In this document: positions 35,998-46,523 of the stretch, piece by piece
Layout of the letters: each line of letters begins with the position of its first letter
How positions within the stretch are numbered: the stretch's first letter is position 1
Assembly: GCF_016086655.4 (NCBI RefSeq)
Contig: NC_052140.2
Span: 8,122,001-8,186,000 of the forward strand
Origin: Lepeophtheirus salmonis
Lineage: Eukaryota > Arthropoda > Copepoda > Siphonostomatoida > Caligidae
Direction of reading: 5' to 3'
DNA: 64,000 bases
Program-made: the position numbers and the translations under genes
Notes under the pieces: model-generated
Database searches by the model: none
Seen by the model: only the letters and a program-made list of their open reading frames with translations
What the model was told of the DNA's origin: nothing

Positions 35998-37854
35998 TCA
36001 ATGTTGCGTTTTAAGATTCACAGATTTTTGATCCGGATAATGAGGAGTACCTTCATACTGAATATCTGCTTTGTATCCATACTCATCAGCTCTGTAGTTG
36101 ACAATTTGTATGCGTCCATCTGGAAGATTAACTCTATAGGAGCCTGTAGTTGCAGCCCCATCCCGTTCTTCTTGGACTTCAAAATCTGTATAATGATCTG
36201 CATCACTTACTCCATACTGATATTGGTACTTTGGAACGATCTGAAAATGAATCATTAATTGTAAGTTATTGAATATAAAATAGATTTATCAAATTTCATA
36301 CGTCGTGGTATTGAGCCTCTGGTTTAGAATGAGGTGAATAATTTGATTTCGAAGCTAGATATCCATGACGATGGTTAGGAGTATTGTAGGAATTACCTAA
36401 ACCATGGTATGAAGACAGAATTGGTTTAGTGGTTTTTACCTTGGATGTAATTGAATCCTTGTGAGAAGGAGATGGCTGAGATGTATGATATGTGCTTTCA
36501 TGAGATGGTTTAGAGGATTTATAAGAATTAATAAGGGGTGCTTTGTAACCATTGACTTCAGGTGTTTTGTATCCTGACTCTGGAGATTTATAAGAATTGA
36601 AGACAGGGGCTTTGTAATTATTCACTTCAGGAACATTATACTGTGGTTCAGGAGATATGTAACTGTTCACTTCATGTGTTTTGTATTGAGGTTCTGGAGA
36701 CTTGTATTGAGGTTCTGGAGACTTGTATTGTGGTTCTGAAGACTTGTATTGAGGTTCTGGAGACTTATATTGAGGTTCTGGAGACTTGTATTGTGGTTCT
36801 GGTTCTTTGTAATTATTTACTTCAGGAGATTTATACTCTGATTCTGGAGATTTGTAAGAGTTGTCAACAGTAGGAGAACTATATGATGGCTTTGGTGCTT
36901 TATAACTGTTTACTTCAGGAGTTTTGTATTCTGATTCTGTTGCTTTGTAAATGTTAACTTCAGGAGAGTTGTAAGAGTTGACATTAACATTGGAAGTATA
37001 TTTTGTCTCTGGTGCTTCGTAATTATTCACTTCAGGAGTTTTGTATTCTGATCCTGGTGCTTTGTAACTGTTAACTTCAGGAGAGTTGTAATCTGATTCT
37101 GGAGATTTGTAACTGTTAACTTCAGGAGATTTGTAATCTGATTCTGGAGATTTATAAGAGTTGGCATTCACAGTAGAAGTATATTTTGTCTCTGGTGCTT
37201 CGTAATTATTCACTTCAGGAGTTTTGTATTCTGATCCTGGTGCTTTGTAACTGTTAACTTCAGGAGAGTTGTAATCTGATTCTGGAGATTTGTAACTGTT
37301 AACTTCAGGAGATTTGTAATCTGATTCTGGAGATTTATAAGAGTTGGCATTCACAGTAGAAGTATATTTTGTCTCTGGTGCTTCGTAATTATTCACTTCA
37401 GGAGTTTTGTATTCTGATCCTGGAGATTTGTAACTGTTAACTTCAGGAGATTTGTACTCTGATTCTGGAGATTTATAAGAGTTGACATTCACAGTAGAAG
37501 TATATTTTGGCTCTGGTGCTTCGTAATTATTCACTTCAGGAGTTTTGTATTCAGACTCTGTTGTTCTGTATGACACCGGCCTTGACTGAAGTCCATGTAG
37601 TTGTCTCACGGGAAAGTGAACTAAACCATTTGATCTTTGATGTTGATGAAGTCTATGAGGAGAATATGGTTTATCGGCAGTTGCTAAAGCCATTGAAAGC
37701 GAGAATATAACTATCTATAAGAAATACGTAAGGAATTGTGAAGATATTTTATTGACTAAGTTGATTAAGTAATGTTATTATGTATTTAATTAATTATTAC
37801 TAATAGTACAAATATGTAAGAATGTATTCATGACAATACCTTGAGGAATACCAT
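35998..37854 (-). CDS. Cuticle protein with RR chitin-binding domain and long YKSPE-type repeat region
   Basis: This is a structural exoskeleton protein, secreted and chitin-binding. There are three exons. Exon 1 is 37854-37840, encoding only MVFLK. A 125-nt intron follows. Exon 2 is 37714-36302, a 61-nt intron comes next, and exon 3 is 36240-35998. Both junctions are phase 0 and the product is 556 residues. Joining exons 1 and 2 gives a signal peptide, MVFLKIVIFSLSMALATA. Exon 2 encodes a low-complexity region of [S/N]YK[S/T/A]PE and PEPQYKS units rich in Tyr, Pro, Ser and Glu. It includes three nearly identical 61-residue (183-bp) blocks. Exon 3 encodes the Rebers-Riddiford (chitin_bind_4) domain, YQYQYGVSDADHYTDFEVQE through GSYRVNLPDGRIQIVNYRAD and EYGYKADIQYEG. 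The single-domain exon with an ultra-short signal exon is typical of arthropod cuticle genes. The tandem blocks could be miscounted in assembly. Confidence 0.93.
36822..37560 (-). repeat. Intragenic tandem repeat, 183-bp period, in the cuticle protein gene
   Basis: The word gtctctggtgcttcg starts at 37005, 37188 and 37371, spaced exactly 183 bases (61 codons). The sequence between is almost identical from copy to copy, with a fourth, more diverged copy toward 37505. A finer ~18-30 bp YKSPE repeat underlies the whole region, including tandem ggttctggagacttgtattg units at 36690-36790. Confidence 0.9.
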
Positions 37855-37894
37855 GCTTGTTTTTTATTGCTGGTCAATAAGAAACCAAATAAAG

Positions 37895-37933
37895 AACTGA
37901 TACATAGATCAGAAAATCTTAAGGGTTTTTATA
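37895..37933 (-). promoter_or_regulatory. TATA box and initiator of the cuticle protein gene
   Basis: On the minus strand a consensus TATAAAA (37933-37927) lies ~30 bases upstream of TCAGTT (37900-37895), the arthropod initiator. The ATG follows ~45 bases later. Spacing and motifs match a strong developmental RNA polymerase II core promoter. Confidence 0.75.
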
Positions 37934-38419
37934 CCTACTCAAAGGCAACGATTTTCGCTGAGGGGTAAGTTTTTTTTATAGTTTTCCATTGTCATGACGC
38001 TTGATTGATACTCCCAACAGTCAAGGTATGTTGTATATCCTTATTATTTAAAAAAGTATATATAATACGCTTTGGAAATAACACTACATGACTATTATAC
38101 GGTCAGTCACATCATACATACATATATATAGAAATCCCCGACTTATAAATAGATCATAATAGATAATTAATGATATATAGATAACAGAAATCAAAGACAT
38201 AGTGTATTTGATGGGATTTCTGAAAGTTATTACATTCAATCCCTCCAAAATATGAATTTCCTACATTCGTAATATTATTTACAATTGAATAATTACAATA
38301 TAATGTAACATTCCAAATGTGCATTTATTTCAATCTCAAATAAGATATATTTTCATAATTTTATTAATAATTCCTTTTCCACAATTATTTTAAAGTATTT
38401 CAAGGTCAAACAACTTGCA

Positions 38420-38890
38420 TCTATCTGATGGCGTCTCTTTCTTGTCGGCAGAAACGTTGTTGTATCAACAAACTTTTGTGAATTTTCGGACTTCACGGCG
38501 ATAGCTTCTCCAGGTGTAAAGAATATTGAATTTACAGAAGAGAAACAGTGTTGCACTCCTACGATGATTTTTATCTACAACAACATAGAAATTTCAAATT
38601 GGGAGCTCTTAAATGTGACTGGCGTCCCAATTTGGACCTTGGAAAATATTATTCAGGCTCTTCTGGGGACTGATGATTCCAGACCTGTCATCAGCCGCAA
38701 AAAAAGTCGACCAGACCACTCAAAGCAATGGAGAAAATTGTGCAGCCTTGTATCCATAAAATCGCTGGAGATCAGCCTTGGGTATGGCAACAAAACTCAG
38801 CACATTGTCATTTCTCAGACAGGTAACTGAAGTAGCTGAGTGAGCACGGCTATCACTTCATTGGGAAGGAAATATAGCCCCCAGGCCCCT
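38420..38890 (+). pseudogene. Degenerate mariner-type transposase fragment
   Basis: One plus-strand frame carries PWVWQQNSAHCHFSD near 38780-38820. This corresponds to the VWQQDSAPCH motif around the second catalytic aspartate in mariner transposases; here D is N and P is H. Stops interrupt the frame, and only fragments of the region up- and downstream are alignable. No terminal repeats were found. Confidence 0.55.
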
Positions 38891-39486
38891 GGGCCTACAT
38901 TGAATCTAAAACAATAGAAAATCTCTGACCCTCTGATTACCTCTAGTAAAGCGACAATAACTAACATGCCAAGGAACTACCAAGGTAACGACCCCTCCTC
39001 CTTCCGGGCCTGATACAGGCTATGATTGATACTTGAAGTGAATACATTAAATGAGCTCTTTTCAATATTTATATGTTACAAATTGTTTAGTAAATCCGCA
39101 GAAAAATGTGGCCTCAGTGACAATTTAAATATTTTTGAAAAATGTGCCGATTTGATCCTAACAACAAGTATTGTAATAGTGCAGACAATTCTGTGTAGTC
39201 TCACTTGTGTCTACTTTAATTGCATTCAATGTTGTTCCTTAATGATTATGTAGCTCTAAGCCTTGACAATAAATGAAGGATATAACTATTTCCAATCTGT
39301 ATAGCAACAACAAGGAAAGTTCAATGCTCTGATACTATAGACTATTATTCTTTTGGGTTATAATTATATAGAAAAAAAGGGTTTTACATATCCCATAAAG
39401 ATGAAAATGAGACATGCAAGAAGGGAGATGGTTTTTTTGTAACGTATTCAACTAACATAACTCACTCTTAACTAATAACAATTTTG

Positions 39487-39853
39487 ACTGAAAAGTTCCG
39501 GACTTAACAAAGAAAACACGTTTTTTTTTCTCTTTCAAAATTGCCTTTTTTATTTTTTGCTTTATGGAGCCGAGTCACTATCACACTTCTTAAGGTATGG
39601 GGCATTGCTTAGCCTGAACTGTATTTTTTGCATCAAGAAGCACTGCAAAAATTAAAATACAATTTTTTTTTACATCCATTGTTTTGAAAATAGCAAAAGT
39701 AGGTTCTCACTTAACACAATTCATCACAAACTGAAGAACAGATGTACGAAATTTTGGCAGCTGTCTTTTGAAGTTTGGTACTAACTGAAAATGAGGTAAA
39801 TTTTTAAAAATATAGCGGCATCTATGTGTGAAGCCCGGTACTTTTCCGTCCAA
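39487..39853 (+). mobile_element. MITE-like element, copy 1 (family with 46168-46523)
   Basis: The left end gactgaaaagttccggactt and the reverse complement of the right end, gacggaaaagtaccgggctt, form ~20-bp imperfect terminal inverted repeats. The interior words catcaagaagcac, catccattgtttt, ttcatcacaaact and ggcagctgtcttttgaa recur in order in the second copy. It is ~365 bp with no coding capacity. Confidence 0.65.
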
Positions 39854-40974
39854 AAGAAATTAGTTAATTAATAAAAAGCATCCGCAAATCCCCGTCCAAA
39901 GAATTCATACATTCATGTGCCGCTGAACACCAACTATTTCAATGACTAATAGGGGATGAGCTAATGAAAAAGTATACATATTATTCGCAAGATGGTGTGA
40001 CAGTCTGTAGTTTGTTGATTAAAAAATGGACCATGCTTGGCACAATTTTCAGAGTGACCTCTATGTGAGTAAAATACATCTATATTTTTTATTAAATAAT
40101 ATTACCATCCGAAGAGTTGTATTATTTCGCCGCAAGACGGGGCCACTCTCTGTCGCTTTCTTTACAAACTAAGTTAAGTACAGAAGGCTTTTGCCACATT
40201 TGATAATTGATGCTGCCATTTTCGGGCTTGCATTCGAGTTCCCCTTTTCCTAGTCCAAGTAAAGTATGAGTCCACCAGAGTTCAAGTCAAATCTGACTCT
40301 CCACACTTGGGTATTTGTGAGTAGATGAAATAAAAAGTACAAGTATTACGTAATATTTAAATTTGATTGCAAGGTAGTTTTAAAAACCCCAGGGATATGT
40401 CATTTATTTATAAAAAGAGGATGCAGTACATGCATAATTATTTCCTTAGAATAGCTAATCGAACATTTTACATCAAATTTAATTAAAAGTATTGGAATGA
40501 ATAGTAAATTTCTCACAAAATAGAAATATACCAACATGAGTTAGCTAATTTTCCCATTTATTCGTCAATCATTCTTATGAATTGTCCATGCTTAACAATG
40601 CATAATTAAAATTCAACCAATCGGGGTTAAAATGAGAACTACAGAAGAACAAAAATCTGAATCCAATGACAAAATTATTGCTATTCTGAAATCATATAAT
40701 TTCGACTCAAATTGAAGTCCGAATCCATGGAAAAATGACTTGAGTATTAAAGCTTTGGTCATTTCAATTTTTATCTTTTGAAATTATTTATTTACTAGTT
40801 GTAGTATCCGGCATTCTCCGGAGTTATTAGGCTTCGTAGAGCGGACAAGCTTAGTCTAAAAAAATATATAATTGTTTTACTGTCAGTTCTTCATGTGCAT
40901 AATCACATGCTACTTAATACTTAGATGTTCTCTCCTGAAGAATGAATCAGTAATAATAACAGCTTAAGAAGAAA

Positions 40975-41048
40975 AAAATATTTGTTTACTTATACTTAAT
41001 CAGTGTAACTCCATCTAACCAATTAAAGGAACATTAAAAAAATATATA
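40975..41048 (-). repeat. Partial copy of the 13590-13840 hairpin repeat
   Basis: The reverse complement reads attggttagatggagttaca, then ttaagtataagtaaac, as in the other two copies. The copy is truncated after the left half. Confidence 0.65.
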
Positions 41049-41224
41049 TATATAAATAAAGTTATGACTTATGAGTGGAGTTGACGTTTTTGTAATGAAA
41101 AAACTAAGCTTAAAAGTTGCGAAAGGAAAGACGGACGTTATGTTTGCTCTTTTTTTTTGTTGTTCATTATTGAAATGACAGGTCGTGGTGGTCCTAACTT
41201 CTCCTTCTGAAATAAGTATTTTCG

Positions 41225-41480
41225 CCAATCTTTGGTGTAAATTGTTTAAAAATGCACCAATAAAATAAATGTATATGAATTTAGATATAAGTACAATAGT
41301 TTCCCTGTACTAATGCTATTTTAAATGTAGAAGGTTCTCCTCTTTATAGCAGTAATTCATTTTCTCCACCCCCTCCCCCAAAGTCATACAACAGACAGCT
41401 GATATTAAGAAGCATCTTTATTCAGTCATACCATATGTCACTCTCTCGCCTTCTTCTCGTGCTCTGTGTTTCCTTACAAT
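41225..41480 (+). repeat. Dispersed repeat copy B (pair with 33345-33600)
   Basis: It shares tttggtgtaaattg, ccctgtactaatgctatttt, gaaggttctcctcttta and agacagctgat with copy A, and the copy extends to the ctctcgccttct word. Confidence 0.7.
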
Positions 41481-41689
41481 AATGGCATGTCTACTTATGA
41501 GTTAATACTGATACGTACTTAGGTCTCTAGAGCTCTTCTTGGATGAGCCTTAGCTACCCATGCTCGATGCTACATGTAAAAAACCTGCAAAATATGACTA
41601 CATTGCTATTTCTTCGATCAAAAAATGACTGTTTCTCATTCAAAATGAATCTATACATACAGACAAACTTTGATTTATAAACATGTAAG

Positions 41690-41755
41690 ACTAATGATTC
41701 CCAAGAAAAAACGGTTTCAAAAAATTCTTAATTCTAAAACCGCACCCTGTATATT
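41690..41755 (+). mobile_element. Truncated end of a mariner element (family of 59304-60011)
   Basis: The stretch ttcccaagaaaaaacgg through aaaattcttaattctaaaac to cgcaccctgta matches the right end of the element at 59304-60011. The facing left terminus is absent, so only a solo end survives. Confidence 0.6.
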
Positions 41756-41964
41756 AACCATACAGATGAAAAACATAATGTCATGATGTGAAGAAGAAGT
41801 TGTCTCTGTTTTTTGGGGTTTTTTTTACCTACATTTGCAGTAGAAATAATTCGTGACCGGTTATTTTCCCGCTTATATTTTTGCCTCTACTAGATTTTGC
41901 CACATTTTGTATTCGCCGCCTTTTTATGTTTAATATTATAGGTTCGTACTTACCTTTAGTCTTA

Positions 41965-42180
41965 CAGGGTTAATAGAAATACAAGATTAGAGTATCATTT
42001 AATCGGGATTGCTGAAATTTTCAATTTGATGTATCATACTGACTTCTGGGCAAGGCGGACAGATTTTAACAAAACACACAACCAATCATAGTCTATGACG
42101 TTACAATTAAAAAGCATGATGGAAGTCAAATATCATTCGTACACGCGTTACGGTATAACCTTGTATTTCTATTAACCTTT
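41965..42180. mobile_element. MITE with ~20-bp terminal inverted repeats
   Basis: The left end cagggttaatagaaatacaa and the reverse complement of the right end, aaaggttaatagaaatacaa, match at 18 of 20 positions. The element is ~215 bp. The interior is related in reverse orientation to 17119-17305, showing at least two copies in the window. The target duplication is unclear. Confidence 0.65.
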
Positions 42181-42770
42181 ATCTTTACTATTGTTGGGTC
42201 AGCATTCAGCTCAGTTATAGATCGGAAGTAGAAGAATAATGGAAAATAGTTAGAAAATATTGATGGGATGGTGCTTATAATGGATAAAGGAGTCACAGAC
42301 CTGGGATAATGAGATTATGGTATTTTTTTTTAATACAAAAAATTAAAATTTCTCGAAAAAAAAATTAAAAATTAAATTTTTGTGAAAGAATATTTCAAAT
42401 AACCACATGATATTGTACCTAAATGACCCCAGAGTCATTTAATTAAATCTATAATGAAGATAGAAACTTAATCATTTAATAACCTCCCCTTGTATTTGGC
42501 AAGCAACAACCACTTTCAATCTTATTCTGACATAACATAACATAATAATATTAAATGATTGAACGTAGCAAGGTCAAAAAACTTTACTACATAGTTTCTT
42601 TTCTTATTGTATTACATACTTAGTTTATTTTCACGACCTTGAAAAAATAATCTTATCAGAATTGGAGTTAAAAGAAAGAAACAACGAAATAACGCTTCCA
42701 ACGCAACGCCATGCTATGACAACACATTGACATTATATACAATTCCAAAACTACGTACTATTATTATTTC

Positions 42771-43455
42771 TAGTGTTGGATTGAGTATAACTCGAACTCG
42801 AAATATACTCTACTTAACAAATTAATATAATATTACTATCTCGAAAAATTGTTTGAAATACTCGAATAAACTCAAATGAATCTTCAGTCAAAATATTTGA
42901 GTAAACAGAGTGCTCAAGCTATCCATACCATCACTTTGGTCTACTCTCTTGGTCAAGCATGGGCACTGAGGCATCTGATTTTTTTATATATAGCTTGTTC
43001 AAACCTGCTCCAGTTGGGGAAAAAATAGAATCAATTGACGAATTCCTTGTCCAAAATATTTGGAAAAAGCAAGGACCCTCCTTGGAATCATCTACATGAG
43101 AGACAACATAGCTTTTGTTCTAACTTTGGGACTCAGTGAGCCGTTCGTTTGTAAGGTTAGGAGGGAAGTTGAGGCCTCTAAAGGACTCGGCTCCCTTCTG
43201 CACCTCAAAAAAGTCTCAAGAGAATTTAGACGACTTCATATAGTCTCATTTTTGACCTCCAAACTCGACGATCTTATGGATTTTTTTTTGTGTGTATGGA
43301 GTGCGATATAACGAGAAACCAAGTAATCCCCTTGAAGCACCTTATCAGTTACATCATATATTTGATTGCTGGATGCCTTGACTCAAAATCGACTGGAAAA
43401 AAACTCGACTAGACTCAATGTTCTTTCATTTGATGAAATATTGAATCCAACACTA
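42771..43455. mobile_element. Element with tagtgttggatt termini, possibly hAT-derived
   Basis: It starts tagtgttggattgag and ends with the complementary ttgaatccaacacta. Subterminal actcga words repeat at both sides. An open frame at 43060-43311 contains LSEPFVCKVRREVEASK, which looks like a helix-turn-helix segment, but no catalytic domain follows. A solo right end (tcgaatccaacactaatatt) is at about 49114-49133. A clear target duplication was not seen. Confidence 0.5.
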
Positions 43456-43457
43456 AT

Positions 43458-43830
43458 ATCAGGGGCGTCCACAGGATTTTATATATATATATATATATAT
43501 ATATTATTTTTTTTTTTGAAGGGGAGGGGTCCACTGGTGTTCTAAAAAAATTAAATTTTTGGGAAAATGTTCAAAAATTACGTTACAAATATCAAATTTT
43601 TTGGAAAAAAATTCAAAAAATAAATTTCAAATATTGAATTTTTCGAAAAACAATTTCAAATATTAATTTTTCTGAGAAAAATTTCAAAATCTATATCTAT
43701 TCACAGAAACTTAAATTTTTGGAAAGAAATTTCAAAAATACAATTTCAAATATTAAATTTTTTTGAGAAAGTAAAAATTCCTTAATTTGTGTGGGGGGAG
43801 GGCTACAGCCCTTTCGGACTCTCCTGGATA
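43458..43830. repeat. AT-rich array with GC-rich caps (family copy 1)
   Basis: The left cap is aggggcgtccacaggat and the right cap is gagggctacagccctttcgg. Between them lie a (TA)n run (43480-43503) and repeated aaattttt.ggaaaaaa / ttcaaaaattaaatttcaaa units. Copies of the same body recur near 45535, 48095, 50765, 53640, 57560, 58635 and 60120. Confidence 0.65.
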
Positions 43831-44166
43831 TTTAAACCCTTAACAGACACAAGGAGTAAATAATGACTCACTCTCGAGGGACTCATTAGTTATTCCTCTT
43901 TTTTTTCTTCGTTTTTCTCAGAAAATGGAGGCATTCAATGAATACATTTACATAATATATATATAAATATTTTGTTGTGGGGAGGTCGTTCTTTACACAC
44001 AAAAGACTCCATCAGGAGCCATGAGGTCATATTATACCTTTTTTTTTTAAATGTGTTACTATGATTGGTTAGATGGAGTTGCACTGATTTAAGTATAAGT
44101 AAACATTATAGTATTACAATTACTCCAACTAACCTAGGAATCTTTTTGATGAAATCCATGTATATA

Positions 44167-45041
44167 CAGGGAGCGGGGATCAAATTGTCGCCTACTTTAA
44201 ACCTTGATAACTTGAAGACGACATAATCAAATAAAAACCCGGTTACCAAATAGGAAAGCTATTCTTGTCAGCTAACGATACGTAGTTCAGTTAGCATCAT
44301 GCCGTCATCATATGAGGAGATAAAGAGCTATAAGTGGAACGAGGAGCTTTCGAGCATTGGTTAATAATGGAGGTGAAATCTCCAATTCAACGATTGCTTC
44401 AACCTTAACAGTGAATTTACGTACTGTTCAGCGCATCCGTAAGAAGCTAGGGGACACCTGGGATGTTGATGCCACCATAAACAGGGCACCCAAGGAGGAG
44501 GACGCCGACAGGAAGGTCATGGACACCGAATTTGTCGACAAGGTGAAGAAGATGGTTGAGGATGACCCAACCAGGTCCATGAAGACCGGAGACAGGCCCT
44601 GTGTGTGGCAACAGGACTCAGCACCCTGCCATGTGTCCAAAATCTCTCGGTAGTGGTTAACCGAGAACTGTTATGACGTCGTAACCAAGGATTTGTGGCC
44701 TCCTAAATCTCTCGACCTTAATCCTTTGGACTATTTCGTCTTGGACTAAGTCAAGAGACATACCAACAGACATCCCCATAGCACCAAGGCCAGCCTGATG
44801 GACTCCATCAAGGAGGAATTCGGCAACATGGACAATGAGATGGTCAGAAAAGCCTGTGGCCGGTTCAGAGGCCGTATTGAGGCCGTTATTGATGCCAACG
44901 GTGATTATATCAAATGAATGGCTACTCTATACCTATATGCTCATCATAGTTTTGATGTTCAATAAAATAGTTAAAAAATGTATATTTTGTGTTGTTTTTT
45001 GTAGAAAAATATTTTGGCGACAATTTGATCCCCGCTCCCTT
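44167..45041 (+). mobile_element. Internally deleted mariner-like element inserted at TA
   Basis: The termini are near-perfect inverted repeats of ~26 bp: left cagggagcggggatcaaatt..., right in reverse complement agggagcggggatcaaattg.... TA dinucleotides flank both ends (44165-44166 and 45042-45043). The element is 875 bp, shorter than a full mariner (~1.3 kb), and contains a broken transposase. Because it interrupts a repeat known elsewhere intact, the insertion point is certain. Confidence 0.9.
44357..44917 (+). pseudogene. Mariner transposase, internally deleted and with stop codons
   Basis: The frame begins in a helix-turn-helix segment (NLRTVQRIRKKLG) and continues to DPTRSMKTGDRP. There it jumps directly to VWQQDSAPCHVS, the motif around the second catalytic Asp. 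The first catalytic Asp and ~100 residues are therefore deleted. An in-frame TAG follows (near 44653), then DLWPPKSLDLNPLDYFV with the third acidic residue, a second TAG, and a C-terminal helix ending ANGDYIK at the stop (44917). It cannot make active transposase, but its termini could still be cross-mobilised by a related enzyme. Confidence 0.85.
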
Positions 45042-45534
45042 TAAAGTATATTTTTTTCTCTAGGAATCACCTGGGCGCGAACGTAAACACATTGAATTCA
45101 AGAAAATAACTTTTCCCGAGCGCGTTGCATGGTTTACAGGGATTCCATAAGACAATTTCTCTTCATTACATTTTGAAGGAATATGAAAAGTTGAGTTGTA
45201 AAATAATGAGTAGGGTACCCACAAAGCAATAGAGCTATGGAACTCGAGTCTGGACTTGGATATGTTCATTCCATCTCAAAACACTGAAATAAAAGGCAAT
45301 TAGATTGCATAAAATAATAAATATTAGTTTTGAAGAAGAGCTAGATTTAGAACTAAGAAGACCTCAAGCATTAGATTTTCAAATCACAAAAGCTGTAGAC
45401 CTCGAATCTGGAATTGGTTTCCCATGAACTCGAATTCGTTTGAGAGTTGGAATCATATTGACTCAGACTTGACTTTGAATTCTTACCACAAGGGTTCGGA
45501 CTCGGAACCATATGCAGAGGTTAAAATTTTTGGA

Positions 45535-45908
45535 ATTAAAAAAAAAAAAAATTTTTTTTTTTGGAAAAAAATATAATGAATCTATACACATTTCCAAAAA
45601 AGTTCATTTTTTTGTGATAAAATTTGAAAAATCAACAGCTGATAACAAAAACTGAAATTTTTTTGAAAAAATTTTAAAAGAAAATTTCAAACATTAAATT
45701 TTTTGATAAAAATATAAAATATTAAACTGGAAAATATTGGAAAAAATATAAAATATTAAACTGGAAAATATTGGAAAAAAATCAAAAAATCTACAGTTAT
45801 TCACTTAAGTTAAAATTGAATTTTAAATATTAATCTTTTTTATCCTGATCAAAAAATTTCTAGTAAAAAGCAAAAATTCCTTCTTTTTTTTTTAAAGGGG
45901 GGGCTACA
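45535..45908. repeat. AT-rich array (family copy 2)
   Basis: Runs of aaattttttggaaaaaa and ttcaaacattaaatttt units end in a ggggggctacatt cap. One segment (aatattggaaaaaatataaa) is tandemly duplicated near 45720-45775. Confidence 0.55.
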
Positions 45909-45967
45909 TTCCCTTTCTTTCACCCCCTGTGTACTCAAGGCGTATACAGGGGGTGAAAGAAAGGGAA
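45909..45967. repeat. Perfect 22-bp inverted repeat with 15-nt loop
   Basis: Positions 45909-45930 (ttccctttctttcacccc...) pair exactly with 45946-45967. Each arm's inner end is next to TA and reads cagggggtgaaag from the centre outward, as a mariner terminus would. Confidence 0.85.
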
Positions 45968-46167
45968 AAAACTAAGATATTTTTTTTAGTTTTTGAACAA
46001 AAAAATTTTTGGTTACCTGTCAATAAAGAATTATTTTTTGAATAGCTCTCTCATTTTAACAAAAATATTTTCCAACAAACTTAAGCTCGTCTGGATACCA
46101 GTATTTTTCACATTTACATGGTCCAACTTAGCTAATCTAAAGGAATTAATATTATTGTTCATACCAC

Positions 46168-46523
46168 TTGATCTGAAAAGACCCTCACTGAACCTAGAAA
46201 ACAAGCTTTCTTCACGTTCAAAATTGGCTTTCTATAAATATTTCTTTTTTTCTCCGGAACACATTTCCAGCCCCTGCTTTCCGTGAGCAGTATTTTTTAA
46301 CATCAAGAAGCACGGTAAAAATTAAAACACAAATTTAATTTGACATCCATTGTTTTGTAAACACAAAAATAGCGTCTCACTCAACATTATTCATCACAAA
46401 CTAAAGAACAGAATGTCATGAAATTTTGACAGCTGTCTTTTGAGGGTTGGTACACACTGAAAATGAGGTGATTTTTTTTAAAAGTACCATCTATTTCTCA
46501 AACCCGGGACTTTTCAGGCCATA
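46168..46523 (+). mobile_element. MITE-like element, copy 2 (family with 39487-39853)
   Basis: The right end cccgggacttttcaggcc and left end gatctgaaaagaccctcact form imperfect inverted termini. The interior shares acatcaagaagcac, gacatccattgttttg, attcatcacaaact and gacagctgtcttttga in order with copy 1. The open frame at 45993-46286 overlaps its left end and is not credible as a gene. Confidence 0.6.

Larger units (their letters stand above)
44040..45172 (+). repeat. Copy of the 13590-13840 dispersed repeat, split by a mariner insertion
   Basis: The left half (44060-44166) and right half (45042-45172) together reconstitute the same order of words seen uninterrupted at 13600-13830. Joining ccatgtatata to aagtatatttttttctc gives the ancestral junction. 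Confidence 0.8.

Noticed and set aside
37507..37710. Plus-strand frames over the cuticle gene
   Set aside because: They are antisense shadows of the repetitive coding sequence.
45993..46286. 97-codon open frame as a gene
   Set aside because: It overlaps the left end of a MITE-like element and a low-complexity array; composition is uninformative.
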